A stretch of 17,811 nucleotides of DNA, taken from Streptomycetales bacterium. Its GTDB lineage: Bacteria; Actinomycetota; Actinomycetes; Prado026. Shown here piece by piece: positions 1 to 7,576 of the stretch (within the stretch, counting starts at the first letter, position 1; every line of letters starts with the position of its first letter). The notes below the pieces were generated by a model, which saw only the letters and a program-made list of their open reading frames with translations, was not told the origin of the DNA and searched no databases. The stretch spans positions 1 to 17,811 of the forward strand of contig JANYIP010000173.1 of NCBI GenBank assembly GCA_025361995.1, in the 5' to 3' direction. The translations under genes and the position numbers were made by a program.

Positions 1-930
1 CCACTGCATCACCCCGGCCTCCGGTGGCGACCAGGTCATCTCGGGCCGGTCGGCCTGCATCGCGATGACGTCTCCGGACCACGCCAGGCAGGCGACGAGG
101 TCGCCCTTCTCGATCGACTGGATGTACTCGTTGCCGGTGAACGCTCGGATCTGGCCGCTGTCCTTCGCCGTCTGGAGCATCGCGACCGCGGCGTTGAAGT
201 CGTCGTCGGTGAAGTTGGCCGGGTCCTTGCCCTGGTCGAGCATGATGAGGCCGATGGTGTCGCGCATCTCGGTGAGGACCGCGATCTTGCCCTTGAGGTC
301 CGGTCGGGTCAGCAGCTCCGTGAGGCTGCGGACCGCGGTGGTCTTCTTCTTGTCGTAGCAGATGCCGGTCAGCCCGGACTGCCACGGGGCGCTGAAGTCG
401 CGCTTGGGGTCCCACTCAGGAGCGTGCAGCGGTCCAGCGATGATGTTGCCGGGCAGGTTCGGGGTGTTCTTGTGGTCGATCTTCTGGACGTAGTTCTGCT
501 TGACCAGGCGGGCCGCCATCCAGTCGGTCAGGACGATCAGGTCTCGGCCGGTGTCCTGGCCGGCCCGCAGCTGCGGCTGGATCTTGGCGTAGAAGGTCTG
601 GTTGTCGTTGATGTCCTCGACATAGCTGACCGTGATCCCGGTCTCTTTCTTGAACTCGTCGAGCGTCGGGTGGTCGGTCGCCACCTTGGCGTCGATGTCG
701 ATGTAGCTCGGCCAGTTGCTGAAGTTGACGATCTTGTCCGTGTCCGACCGGTCGACAGTCGCCGCCTGGTTGGCCGAGGCGACCTTGGCCGCAGGCGTGC
801 CGCAGGCAGACAGCACGCCGGCGCCGGCGAGGACCGCGCCGGACGCAGCGGTGCCACGGAGGAAGCCCCGGCGGGACAGGGAACGCGCAGCCTGGAGCAG
901 CTCGGGCGGCAGGTCGAACTTCGGGTTCAT
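1..930 (-). CDS. Polyamine-type ABC transporter substrate-binding lipoprotein (partial, C-terminus off the left edge)
   Basis: Extracytoplasmic solute-binding protein of the PotD/PotF (spermidine/putrescine) type; it would deliver polyamine to an ABC permease encoded beyond the left edge. 310 codons are visible without a stop. The ATG at 930 follows a strong GGAGG ribosome site. The N-terminus has a twin-arginine motif (SRRGFLRG, residues 19-26), a hydrophobic stretch and a lipobox LSAC with Cys43, so export by Tat and lipid anchoring are likely. After the signal come stretches typical of the family, such as NFSNWPSYID and ITVSYVEDINDNQTFYAKI. The gene lies 71 bp downstream of an aminobutyraldehyde dehydrogenase on the same strand, which supports a polyamine substrate over other organic solutes. 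The substrate is inferred; the exact ligand cannot be read from the sequence. Confidence 0.88.
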   Translation of the reverse strand, partial: MNPKFDLPPELLQAARSLSRRGFLRGTAASGAVLAGAGVLSACGTPAAKVASANQAATVDRSDTDKIVNFSNWPSYIDIDAKVATDHPTLDEFKKETGITVSYVEDINDNQTFYAKIQPQLRAGQDTGRDLIVLTDWMAARLVKQNYVQKIDHKNTPNLPGNIIAGPLHAPEWDPKRDFSAPWQSGLTGICYDKKKTTAVRSLTELLTRPDLKGKIAVLTEMRDTIGLIMLDQGKDPANFTDDDFNAAVAMLQTAKDSGQIRAFTGNEYIQSIEKGDLVACLAWSGDVIAMQADRPEMTWSPPEAGVMQW

Positions 931-1001
931 GTAGGTGATCCTCCGGGTTGGGATGAAGCGGTCTGGTCGGGGTGGGTGGTCTGGCGGACACGAGCGAGCC
1001 G

Positions 1002-2504
1002 TCAGCGGTCTCCGAAGATGGTGCGGTGCCAGCTCTTGCGGGCGACCGCAGTTGCGTCGTACATCACGTGCTTGACGTTGGTGTACTCGTCGAAGGCGTA
1101 CGTGCTCATGTCCTTGCCGAAGCCGCTGGCCTTGTACCCCCCGTGCGGCATCTCGCTGATGATCGGGATGTGGTCGTTGACCCAGACGCAGCCGGACCGG
1201 ATCTCGCGGGTGGCACGCAGGGCGCGGAAGACGTCGCGGGTCCACACCGAGGCGGCGAGCCCGTACGGTGTGTCGTTGGCGAGGCGCAGACCCTCCTCGT
1301 CGGTGTCGAAGGGGAGCACCACGAGCACCGGACCGAACAGCTCCTGCTGCACGATCTCAGAGTCCTGGCTCGCGCCGGTCACCAGCGTCGGCTCGTAGTA
1401 GGCGCCGCGGGCGAGCTCGCCGCCGGGGATCTGACCGCCGCAGACGATCTTGGCCCCGTCCACCCGGGCTCGCTCCACAAATCCGGCGACGCTGGCCTGC
1501 TGACGCATCGATACCAGCGGGCCTTGGTCGGTGGAGGGGTCCAGGGTAGGTCCAAGCCGGACGGTACGCATCAGGTCGGCGACGCCGGCCACGAAAGCGT
1601 CGTACAGCGGCCGCTGGACGTACGCCCGGGTCGCCGCCGTGCAGTCCTGACCGGAGTTGATGAGTGCGCCGGCGACGGCTCCATGCACTGTCGCCTCGAG
1701 GTGCGCGTCGTCGAACACCACGAACGGCGCCTTGCCCCCGAGCTCCATGTGCATGCGCTTGGCGGACTCGGCGGCGGTCTTCATCACCTGGACGCCAACG
1801 CCGGTGGAACCGGTGAACGACACCATCGACACGTCCGGATGACCGACCAGGTGCTGCCCCGCGACCGAGCCGCGACCGGTCACGACGTTGACGACACCGG
1901 GCGGGAAGCCGGCCTCGGTGCACGCCTCGGCAAAGAGCAGCGAGGTGAGCGGGGTCAGCTCGGCCGGCTTCAGCACGATCGTGTTGCCCGCGGCGACTGC
2001 CGGAAGGATCTTCCAGCCTGCCATCTGGAGCGGGTAGTTCCAGGGGGCGATCGAGCCGACGACGCCGATCGCCTCGCGCCGGATCATGGACGTGTGGTCA
2101 CCGGAGTACTCCCCCGCCGCCTTGCCCTCGAGGTTGCGGGCGGCGCCACCGAAGAAGGCCACGTTGTCGATGGTGCCGGGAACATCGAACTCAGTGGTCA
2201 GCTTGATCGGCTTGCCGGCCTGCAGCGACTCCACCTCCGCCAGCTCGGCCGCCCGGTTGGCCAGGACACGGGAGAGCTCGATCAGCGCGGCGGAGCGCGT
2301 CGACGGCGTGGCGCTCGACCAGTCACCGAAGGCAGCCTTGGCTGCGGCGACAGCGAGGTCGACCTCGGCCGGGCCCGCGAGCTCGACCGTAGCGAGGGAC
2401 TCGCCGGTCGACGGGTCGACCACGTTGTGCGTCTGGCCGGAGGTCGACGACACGTATCGGCCGCCTATGTACGACTGGCCGCCTTCGTTGACCCGGAACG
2501 TCAC
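1002..2504 (-). CDS. Aldehyde dehydrogenase, gamma-aminobutyraldehyde dehydrogenase type
   Basis: NAD(P)-dependent oxidation of an aminoaldehyde (probably 4-aminobutanal to GABA) in polyamine breakdown. The GTG start at 2504 is chosen because AAGGAGGTGG lies 8-17 nt upstream; an in-frame ATG at 2558 would add 18 unconvincing residues. The 500-aa product is normal for the family. Visible catalytic features: APWN with Asn156, Lys179 in VLKP, the NAD-binding TGSTGVG (231-237), general base Glu254 in MELGG, and nucleophile Cys288 in SGQDC. The GQDCTAATR context matches PatD/betaine-aldehyde-like enzymes. It sits upstream of the polyamine binding protein and diverges from a PucR regulator, which probably controls it. 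A paralogue is at 10830-12281. Betaine aldehyde dehydrogenase is the main alternative. Confidence 0.9.
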   Translation of the reverse strand: MTFRVNEGGQSYIGGRYVSSTSGQTHNVVDPSTGESLATVELAGPAEVDLAVAAAKAAFGDWSSATPSTRSAALIELSRVLANRAAELAEVESLQAGKPIKLTTEFDVPGTIDNVAFFGGAARNLEGKAAGEYSGDHTSMIRREAIGVVGSIAPWNYPLQMAGWKILPAVAAGNTIVLKPAELTPLTSLLFAEACTEAGFPPGVVNVVTGRGSVAGQHLVGHPDVSMVSFTGSTGVGVQVMKTAAESAKRMHMELGGKAPFVVFDDAHLEATVHGAVAGALINSGQDCTAATRAYVQRPLYDAFVAGVADLMRTVRLGPTLDPSTDQGPLVSMRQQASVAGFVERARVDGAKIVCGGQIPGGELARGAYYEPTLVTGASQDSEIVQQELFGPVLVVLPFDTDEEGLRLANDTPYGLAASVWTRDVFRALRATREIRSGCVWVNDHIPIISEMPHGGYKASGFGKDMSTYAFDEYTNVKHVMYDATAVARKSWHRTIFGDR

Positions 2505-2717
2505 CCGAGCTCCACCTCCTTGGAAAACGCATCCTGACAGACGATCCGACGATCGCAAGGGATTCCGTTGCGAAAAACGTCACATGCGACGAAATCGCTA
2601 CACGGTTGTAACAAAACGCAACGCCCCCCGAACCGCGACAACGTCGAGGATGTGCTGATCCGCCGCCGCGATCAACCCGCAGACTGCAAGCTCCGTCCCC
2701 CTTCGACTTACAGTCTG
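2505..2717. promoter_or_regulatory. Divergent regulatory region between aldehyde dehydrogenase and pucR-type gene
   Basis: This 213-bp gap separates two divergent genes and holds the most A/T-rich stretch nearby (about 2566-2620). Inside it are a perfect 9-bp palindrome TTGTAACAA (2606-2614) and a wide inverted repeat CGTTGCG (2566-2572) / CGCAACG (2617-2623). These are candidate operators for the PucR-family protein. I could not place convincing -35/-10 boxes on either strand. Confidence 0.5.
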
Positions 2718-4373
2718 ATGTTCGTTCCGCAGCCTAGAGCGCCACTCCGTACCGAGAGCGAGCCCCTTGTGGTCTTCCCCACCGTCGCCGATGTGCTCGC
2801 GCTCGAGCAGTTCCGCCGGGGCGAGCCAGAGGTGTGCGCGGGAGCGCGCGGACTGGACCGTCTGGTCCGCTGGGCGCATGTCAGCGAGCTCGCCGACATC
2901 GCCGGGCTGCTCCGCGGCGGGGAGCTGATCCTCACCACCGGCGTCGCCCTGCCCGACGACGACGCGGACCTGGCGGCGTACGTCGCCGACCTCGACAACG
3001 TCGGTGTCGCCGGCCTGGTCGTGGAGCTGGGCCGGCGGTACGCCACAACCTTGCCCGCCGCGCTGGTGCGAGCCGCCGAGGGCCGCGGGCTCCCGCTCGT
3101 CGCGCTGGCCAGGGAGACGCGCTTCGTCGCGATCACCGAGGCCGTGCACGCCCGGGTCGTCGACGCCCAGCTCGACGAGCTCCGCGCCTCCGAGGAGGTC
3201 CACGCCACCTTCACTGAGCTCTCCGTGGAGGGCGCCGAGCCCGCGGAGATCATCCGGCAGGCGGCTCGGATGTCCGGTCACCCCGTCGTCCTGGAGAACC
3301 TCGCGCACCAGGTCCTGGCCTACGACGCCGGTGGCAACGACGCGGGCGACCTCCTCGGCGGGTGGGAGACCCGTTCGCGCGGCGTCACTGTCACCGGCCG
3401 GACCGGTCACGACGTACGCACCGGCTGGCTCGTCACCACGGTGGGGGCGCGCGGGCACGACTGGGGACGGCTGGTGGTCGTCTGTGGGCGCGACGTCGGG
3501 CCCCACGACACCGTGCTCGTCGAGCGGGCCGCCTCGACGCTGGCCCTCAACCGGCTGGTCGAGCGCGACCGTGAGAGCCTGGAGCGGCAGACCCACCGGA
3601 CTCTGCTCACCGGGATCCTCGCGCACACCTGGCCCACCGCTGAGGTCACCTTGCGAGCCCGCGCTCTGGGCGTCCCGCTGGAGGGGCGCCAGCTAGTCGC
3701 CGTCGTGCTGCGGCCCCCCGGCGCCGCCGCCGAGGCCGTGCTCGAGGCGGAACAACGGCTGCGCGACCTCGGCGAGATGGCGGCGGCGGCTGTACGCGAG
3801 TCGAGGCTCCTGGCGCTGATCGGCGCGGTCGACGACGCGACGGTGGGGGTGCTGCTCTCGGTGCCGAGTCGCGACCCGGCCGACGAGGTGGTGGAGGCAC
3901 TGGCCGCCGCGCTCGGGCGGCTGGCCGGCTCCGACGAACCCGTGATGGCGGTGGGCTCGACCGTCGACGGGATCCCGGCAGTGCGGCGCTCGTTCCTGGA
4001 GGCCAGCCACGTGGCCGACGCGGCTGCCAACCAGCCACCGCGCCCGTTCCACCGGCTCGAGGACGTCCGGTTGCGCGGCCTGCTGCACCTGCTGCGCGAC
4101 GACTCCCGGCTGCAGACCTTCGCCGAGCGCGAGGTCGGGGAGCTGCTGGCGTACGACGCCCAGCACCGCACGGACCTGGTCGGGCTGCTCCGTACGTACC
4201 TCGAGCAGGGACGGAACAAGTCGAGCGCAGCCGACGCGGCGCACCTGTCGCGACCGGCTTTCTACGAGCGGCTGCACCGGATCGAGCGCGTGCTCGGGGT
4301 CGACCTCGACGAGGTGGAGTCCTGCCTGTCCCTGCACGTCGCCCTCGTTGCACTGGATGCCGTCCGCCGTTAA
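2718..4373 (+). CDS. PucR-family transcriptional regulator
   Basis: DNA-binding regulator of the PucR/CdaR-like class, which in actinobacteria often controls purine, amino-acid or polyamine catabolism. From the ATG at 2718 it has 551 aa. An N-terminal PucR domain occupies roughly residues 20-145 (TVADVLAL, WAHVSELAD, GGELILTTG), a GGDEF-like middle lies near 290-400, and a C-terminal PucR helix-turn-helix lies near 485-548 (KSSAADAAHLSRPAFYERL). No ribosome site precedes 2718. A GTG at 2769, just before the conserved domain, is equally possible, while the in-frame ATG at 2568 would place 50 non-protein-like residues across the regulatory gap. It diverges from the aldehyde dehydrogenase and is its likely regulator. 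The effector is unknown. Confidence 0.87.
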   Translation: MFVPQPRAPLRTESEPLVVFPTVADVLALEQFRRGEPEVCAGARGLDRLVRWAHVSELADIAGLLRGGELILTTGVALPDDDADLAAYVADLDNVGVAGLVVELGRRYATTLPAALVRAAEGRGLPLVALARETRFVAITEAVHARVVDAQLDELRASEEVHATFTELSVEGAEPAEIIRQAARMSGHPVVLENLAHQVLAYDAGGNDAGDLLGGWETRSRGVTVTGRTGHDVRTGWLVTTVGARGHDWGRLVVVCGRDVGPHDTVLVERAASTLALNRLVERDRESLERQTHRTLLTGILAHTWPTAEVTLRARALGVPLEGRQLVAVVLRPPGAAAEAVLEAEQRLRDLGEMAAAAVRESRLLALIGAVDDATVGVLLSVPSRDPADEVVEALAAALGRLAGSDEPVMAVGSTVDGIPAVRRSFLEASHVADAAANQPPRPFHRLEDVRLRGLLHLLRDDSRLQTFAEREVGELLAYDAQHRTDLVGLLRTYLEQGRNKSSAADAAHLSRPAFYERLHRIERVLGVDLDEVESCLSLHVALVALDAVRR

Positions 4374-4409
4374 CCCCGCTCCCCACCTCCGGTCCGGGTG
4401 AAAGGGGAC

Positions 4410-4437
4410 CAATCCGCATCCGGCGCGGCTACGGATA
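4410..4437 (+). promoter_or_regulatory. Candidate SigK-type ECF promoter A (molybdopterin oxidoreductase)
   Basis: CAATCC at 4410-4415, 16-nt spacer, CGGATA at 4432-4437. It aligns base for base with promoter B at 6856-6883 over about 30 bp, including most of the spacer. The expected transcription start falls at about the GTG at 4444, and no ribosome site precedes that codon, so the transcript is probably leaderless. Confidence 0.6.
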
Positions 4438-4443
4438 CACCGT

Positions 4444-6078
4444 GTGAGCAAAACTGAGCAGTCTGCTACGGCACCGAGTGCCGCACCCGAGACCCGTGAC
4501 GCACTGGCGAACCGTCAGCCGCGACCGCCTTGGGCGCTGCGAGCGCTGACCGGCCTTCTCGCCGCAGGTGCTGCGCTCGGCGTAGCCGAGCTACTTGCCG
4601 CCTGGTTTCGCCCAGTGGCCTCCCCTGTCATCGCGGTCGGCGGCGTAGCCATCGACTCCGCGCCGGTGTGGCTCAAAGAGTTCGCGATCCGGAACTTCGG
4701 CACCAACGACAAGAGCGTCCTGCTGAGCGGCATCGGCGTGACCCTCGCCGTGTACGCGCTGGTGGTCGGGCTGGTCTCGTACCGCTCGCTGCGAGCCGGC
4801 ATCAGCGGAGTCGTCCTCTTTGTAGCCCTGGGGGCCGCAGCTGCGATCACTCGCCCCGGTGCCAGCGCCGTCAACCTCGTCCCGTCGCTGGTGGGCGGCC
4901 TCGTCGGAGTCGCGGCCCTCGTCCTGCTCGTCAGGGCCGGGACCAGGACACGGACCCGCCCCGCTCCAGCGGATCGGGCGACCCCGACGTCCGCAGAGCC
5001 TGTGGTCAACCGATGGGACCGGCGCGCGTTCCTCGCCTCCGGTGCCGGGGTCGCCGTGCTAGCCCTGGCCGGCGGCGGGATCGCCAAGCTGCTGGCCCGC
5101 CGGGCAGGGGTCGAGGACTCCCGGGCGGCGGTGCGTCTGCCCGCACCCGCATCCAAGGCCACTCCCCTGCCCGCCGGCACCGACCTGCGGCTGCCGGGCC
5201 TGACCCCGTTCACCACAGCCAACGCCGACTTCTACCGGGTCGACACCGCGCTGATCGTGCCGCAGGTCTCGACCGCCGACTGGCAGCTGCGGGTGCACGG
5301 GATGGTCGACCACGAGCTCAACCTCGACTTCGACCAGCTGCTCAGGCGACCCATGGTCGAACGCGACATCACCTTGACCTGCGTGTCCAACGAGGTAGGT
5401 GGCCGGTACGCCGGCTCGGCCCGCTGGATCGGGGTACCCCTGCGCGACCTGCTTGAAGAAGCCGGCGTCCACTCAGGCTCCAACCAGCTCGTGAGCCGCT
5501 CGGCTGACGGGTGGACCGCAGGCTCACCGGTCTCCGTCGTGATGGACGGCCGGGACGCCCTGCTGGCCGTCGGCATGAACGGGCAGCCGCTGCCGATCGA
5601 GCACGGCTTCCCGGTCCGGATGATCGTCCCAGGCCTCTACGGGTACGTCAGCGCCACCAAGTGGCTGGTCGACCTCGAGCTCACGACCTTCGATGCCTTC
5701 GACTCGTACTGGACGCAGCGCAAGTGGGCCCCGAACGGGCCGATCAAGACGATGGCCCGGATCGACACCCCGAAGCCGCTCTCGACGAGCGCCAAGGGCA
5801 CCCTCGCGGTCGCAGGCGTCGCATGGGCCCAGCACCGCGGCATCGACAAGGTCGAGGTACGCGTGGACGGCGGTCCGTGGCAGCAGGCGACCCTGGCCGC
5901 CGTACCCACCAAGGACACCTGGCGCCAGTGGGTCTGGGAGTGGCCGGCGACCTCTGGCCGCCACACGTTGGAGGCCCGGGCCACCGACGGCACCGGTGCG
6001 GTCCAGACCGAGCAGCGCGCCGACCCTTTCCCGAACGGCGCCTCCGGGTGGCACTCCGTCGTCGTCTCAGTCTCGTGA
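4444..6078 (+). CDS. Membrane-anchored sulfite-oxidase-fold molybdopterin-dependent oxidoreductase
   Basis: Molybdenum enzyme of the sulfite oxidase/MsrP (YedY) superfamily, 544 aa; substrate unknown. Residues 31-164 form about four membrane segments (near 31-53, 93-113, 121-139 and 145-164). Then comes a twin-arginine-like WDRRAFLASG (191-200) with a fifth hydrophobic segment to about 218, which should place the catalytic part outside the membrane. The molybdopterin domain spans about 245-420, with the presumed Mo-ligating Cys313 in ITLTCVSNEVGG, and a Mo-co dimerisation-like domain follows (about 440-542). The GTG start at 4444 gives the whole membrane domain and lies right after promoter A. 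Its neighbours are a fasciclin lipoprotein and SigK/RskA, suggesting an envelope redox or stress role. No heme-binding motif is evident. Confidence 0.88.
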   Translation: MSKTEQSATAPSAAPETRDALANRQPRPPWALRALTGLLAAGAALGVAELLAAWFRPVASPVIAVGGVAIDSAPVWLKEFAIRNFGTNDKSVLLSGIGVTLAVYALVVGLVSYRSLRAGISGVVLFVALGAAAAITRPGASAVNLVPSLVGGLVGVAALVLLVRAGTRTRTRPAPADRATPTSAEPVVNRWDRRAFLASGAGVAVLALAGGGIAKLLARRAGVEDSRAAVRLPAPASKATPLPAGTDLRLPGLTPFTTANADFYRVDTALIVPQVSTADWQLRVHGMVDHELNLDFDQLLRRPMVERDITLTCVSNEVGGRYAGSARWIGVPLRDLLEEAGVHSGSNQLVSRSADGWTAGSPVSVVMDGRDALLAVGMNGQPLPIEHGFPVRMIVPGLYGYVSATKWLVDLELTTFDAFDSYWTQRKWAPNGPIKTMARIDTPKPLSTSAKGTLAVAGVAWAQHRGIDKVEVRVDGGPWQQATLAAVPTKDTWRQWVWEWPATSGRHTLEARATDGTGAVQTEQRADPFPNGASGWHSVVVSVS

Positions 6079-6107
6079 TGTCCCACCAGATGTCCCACCA
6101 GATGTCC
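6077..6107. repeat. Short tandem repeat, 12-bp unit, 2.6 copies
   Basis: GATGTCCCACCA occurs at 6077-6088 and 6089-6100, followed by GATGTCC at 6101-6107. The first copy overlaps the TGA stop of the molybdopterin oxidoreductase. It lies between that gene and the fasciclin gene and codes for nothing recognisable. Confidence 0.85.
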
Positions 6108-6114
6108 GGACCGG

Positions 6115-6142
6115 CAACCCTGCCGGCCGGAACCACCGAAAG
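6115..6142 (+). promoter_or_regulatory. Weak candidate SigK-type promoter C (fasciclin gene)
   Basis: CAACCC at 6115-6120, 16-nt spacer, CGAAAG at 6137-6142. Spacing and core bases match promoters A and B, but the spacer is not conserved. A 6-bp hairpin (CCGGCA 6111-6116, TGCCGG 6121-6126, loop ACCC) overlaps the -35 element, so this stretch could instead act as an attenuator after the oxidoreductase gene. Confidence 0.35.
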
Positions 6143-6167
6143 TCTCGTCTCAGCAAGGAGAACTGAC

Positions 6168-6800
6168 ATGAGCTCCACCCTCCGCACCCGCACCGCCATC
6201 GCGGCCGTCCTCGCCGCCGTCGCCCTCGGCACCGCCGCGTGCGGCTCGTCGTCGACGACGTCGTCCAGCTCGCCCGCAGCGTCGGTCGCTGCCACATCGG
6301 CGAGCCCGTCGGTCGCCTCTGCCAGCGCACCGTTCGGCCCGGCCTGCGCGTCTGTCCCGACCGCCGGTTCCGGGAGCTTCTCCGGTATGGCTGCCGACCC
6401 GGTCGCCACCGCCGCGTCGAACAACCCGGCGCTGTCCACCCTGGTCACCGCGGTCAAGGCCGCCGGCCTCGTCGACACGCTGAACTCCGCGAACGGCATC
6501 ACCGTGTTCGCCCCGGCCAACAGCGCCTTCGCGGCGATGGACCAGGCCACCTTGAAGAAGGCGCTGGCCGACCCGAAGGGTCTGCTCACGACCGTCCTCA
6601 CGTACCACGTGGTCTCCGGCCGGCTCAGCCCGGACATGCTCGCGGGTGACCACAAGACGCTGCAGGGCGGCACCGTCACGGTGACCGGCAGCGGCACGGA
6701 CTTCACGGTGAACGGATCCGCCAAGGTCGTCTGCGGGAACGTGCAGACCGCCAACGCGACCGTGTACATCATCGACGGCGTCCTGATCCCGAAGGCCTGA
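6168..6800 (+). CDS. MPT70/MPT83-like fasciclin-domain lipoprotein
   Basis: Cell-surface lipoprotein of 210 aa with one FAS1 (fasciclin) domain, the fold used for adhesion or surface interactions; its ligand is unknown. The ATG at 6168 has AAGGAG 7 nt upstream. A short basic, hydrophobic signal ends in GTAAC with lipidated Cys25, followed by a Ser/Ala-rich linker to about residue 55. The FAS1 domain (about 72-208) carries DPVATAASNNPALSTL, ITVFAPANSAF, LTYHVVSG and TANATVYIIDGVL, matching mycobacterial MPT70/MPT83 closely. Cys60 and Cys189 sit where those proteins have a disulfide. It is followed by the SigK/RskA pair; in Mycobacterium the SigK regulon includes mpt70 and mpt83, so similar control is likely here. 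Confidence 0.92.
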   Translation: MSSTLRTRTAIAAVLAAVALGTAACGSSSTTSSSSPAASVAATSASPSVASASAPFGPACASVPTAGSGSFSGMAADPVATAASNNPALSTLVTAVKAAGLVDTLNSANGITVFAPANSAFAAMDQATLKKALADPKGLLTTVLTYHVVSGRLSPDMLAGDHKTLQGGTVTVTGSGTDFTVNGSAKVVCGNVQTANATVYIIDGVLIPKA

Positions 6801-6815
6801 CCCGGTAGGAGCGGA

Positions 6816-6853
6816 TGGCCTGCCCTGGACCTCAACCAGGCCGGGGCAGGCCA
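6816..6853 (+). terminator. Terminator-like hairpin after the fasciclin gene
   Basis: Perfect 10-bp inverted repeat TGGCCTGCCC (6816-6825) / GGGCAGGCCA (6844-6853) with an 18-nt loop, starting 16 bp after the fasciclin stop. It has no U-tract, as is common in actinobacteria. It ends two bases before the -35 element of promoter B, insulating the sigma gene from read-through. Confidence 0.7.
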
Positions 6854-6855
6854 CC

Positions 6856-6883
6856 CAATCCGCAACCGGCTCCGCTCCGAACA
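6856..6883 (+). promoter_or_regulatory. Candidate SigK-type ECF promoter B (sigma/anti-sigma operon)
   Basis: CAATCC at 6856-6861, 16-nt spacer, CGAACA at 6878-6883. Nearly identical to promoter A through the spacer (GCA.CCGGC.C.GCT). It resembles the mycobacterial SigK motif as I recall it (about CCATCC then CCGAAT). It implies autoregulation of the sigma gene, with an untranslated leader of about 75 nt. Confidence 0.6.
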
Positions 6884-6964
6884 GCTCTTGTGGCCGGAGC
6901 AGCAGCACTGTCCGAACAAGGTTTGAGGGAACGCTCGGTCCAGGTTCATGGCACAGTCGTGGTC

Positions 6965-7576
6965 ATGACTGGCACGTATCCGTTCCCCGGAGTGAGCGGG
7001 TCTGACGCCGAGCTGCACACCGCCGACGTCAGAGAGACGACCGAGCAGATGCTCGGGCTGGTGGCGCGCGGGGACCAGGATGCCTTCGAGCGCTTGTACG
7101 ACCGCATCGCCGGCTCCGTCATGGGAGTCGTCAGGAGGGTCCTGCGGGACCCCGCACAGTCGGAGGAGGTGACCCAGGAAGTGTTGACCGAGATCTGGCG
7201 GACCGCAGCGCGGTTCGACCCCGAGCGCGGTGGCGCGAGCACCTGGGTCCTCACCATGGCTCACCGGCGGGCCGTCGACCGGGTGCGCTCGGCCCAGTCC
7301 GCGACCGACCGCGACCTTAGGGTCGCCCTGCTCGACCACACGCCCGAGTACGACCAGGTCGCCGAGGCCGTGGAGGCCCGGCTCGAGGCCGAGCAGGTCC
7401 GCAAGGCGATGGAGTCGCTGACCGAGCTCCAGCGCGAGGCTGTCCGCCTCGCCTACTATGGCGGCTACACCCAGCGCGAAGTCTCCGAGCTCCTCGGGGT
7501 GCCGCTGGGTACGATAAAGACCAGGCTCAGGGACGGGCTCATCCGCCTGCGCGACGCACTCGGAGTGACCTCATGA
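6965..7576 (+). CDS. sigK: ECF sigma factor, SigK-like
   Basis: Extracytoplasmic-function RNA polymerase sigma factor of 203 aa. Region 2 spans about residues 31-108 (MLGLVARGDQDAFERLYDR, then the DPAQSEEVTQEV stretch), and region 4 about 148-197 with the recognition helix-turn-helix YTQREVSELLGVPLGTIKTR. The family assignment rests on its neighbours: an RskA-like anti-sigma gene overlaps it by ATGA (7573-7576) and an MPT70/83-like gene precedes it, the known mycobacterial SigK setting. The ATG at 6965 gives a normal-length protein, but no clear ribosome site precedes it; longer in-frame extensions (from 6815) run through the terminator and promoter and are unlikely. Probably autoregulated through promoter B and held inactive by the RskA homologue. 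Confidence 0.88.
   Translation: MTGTYPFPGVSGSDAELHTADVRETTEQMLGLVARGDQDAFERLYDRIAGSVMGVVRRVLRDPAQSEEVTQEVLTEIWRTAARFDPERGGASTWVLTMAHRRAVDRVRSAQSATDRDLRVALLDHTPEYDQVAEAVEARLEAEQVRKAMESLTELQREAVRLAYYGGYTQREVSELLGVPLGTIKTRLRDGLIRLRDALGVTS

Noticed and set aside
972..2537. Long plus-strand open frame (521 codons) opposite the first aldehyde dehydrogenase
   Set aside because: Arg/Gly/His-rich shadow frame typical of high-GC DNA; the minus frame has every catalytic motif of the dehydrogenase and a strong ribosome site.
2568..2717. N-terminal extension of the PucR-type regulator from ATG 2568
   Set aside because: Adds about 50 basic, non-conserved residues over the divergent regulatory region and has no ribosome site; the conserved domain begins after 2769.
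4391..4410. Terminator hairpin GGTCC/GGACC after the PucR-type gene
   Set aside because: Only a 5-bp stem with a 10-nt loop, overlapping the -35 element of promoter A; too weak to list.
5744..7339. Long minus-strand open frame (531 codons) across the oxidoreductase, fasciclin and sigma genes
   Set aside because: Runs opposite three well-supported plus-strand genes and through a terminator and promoters; no family resemblance.
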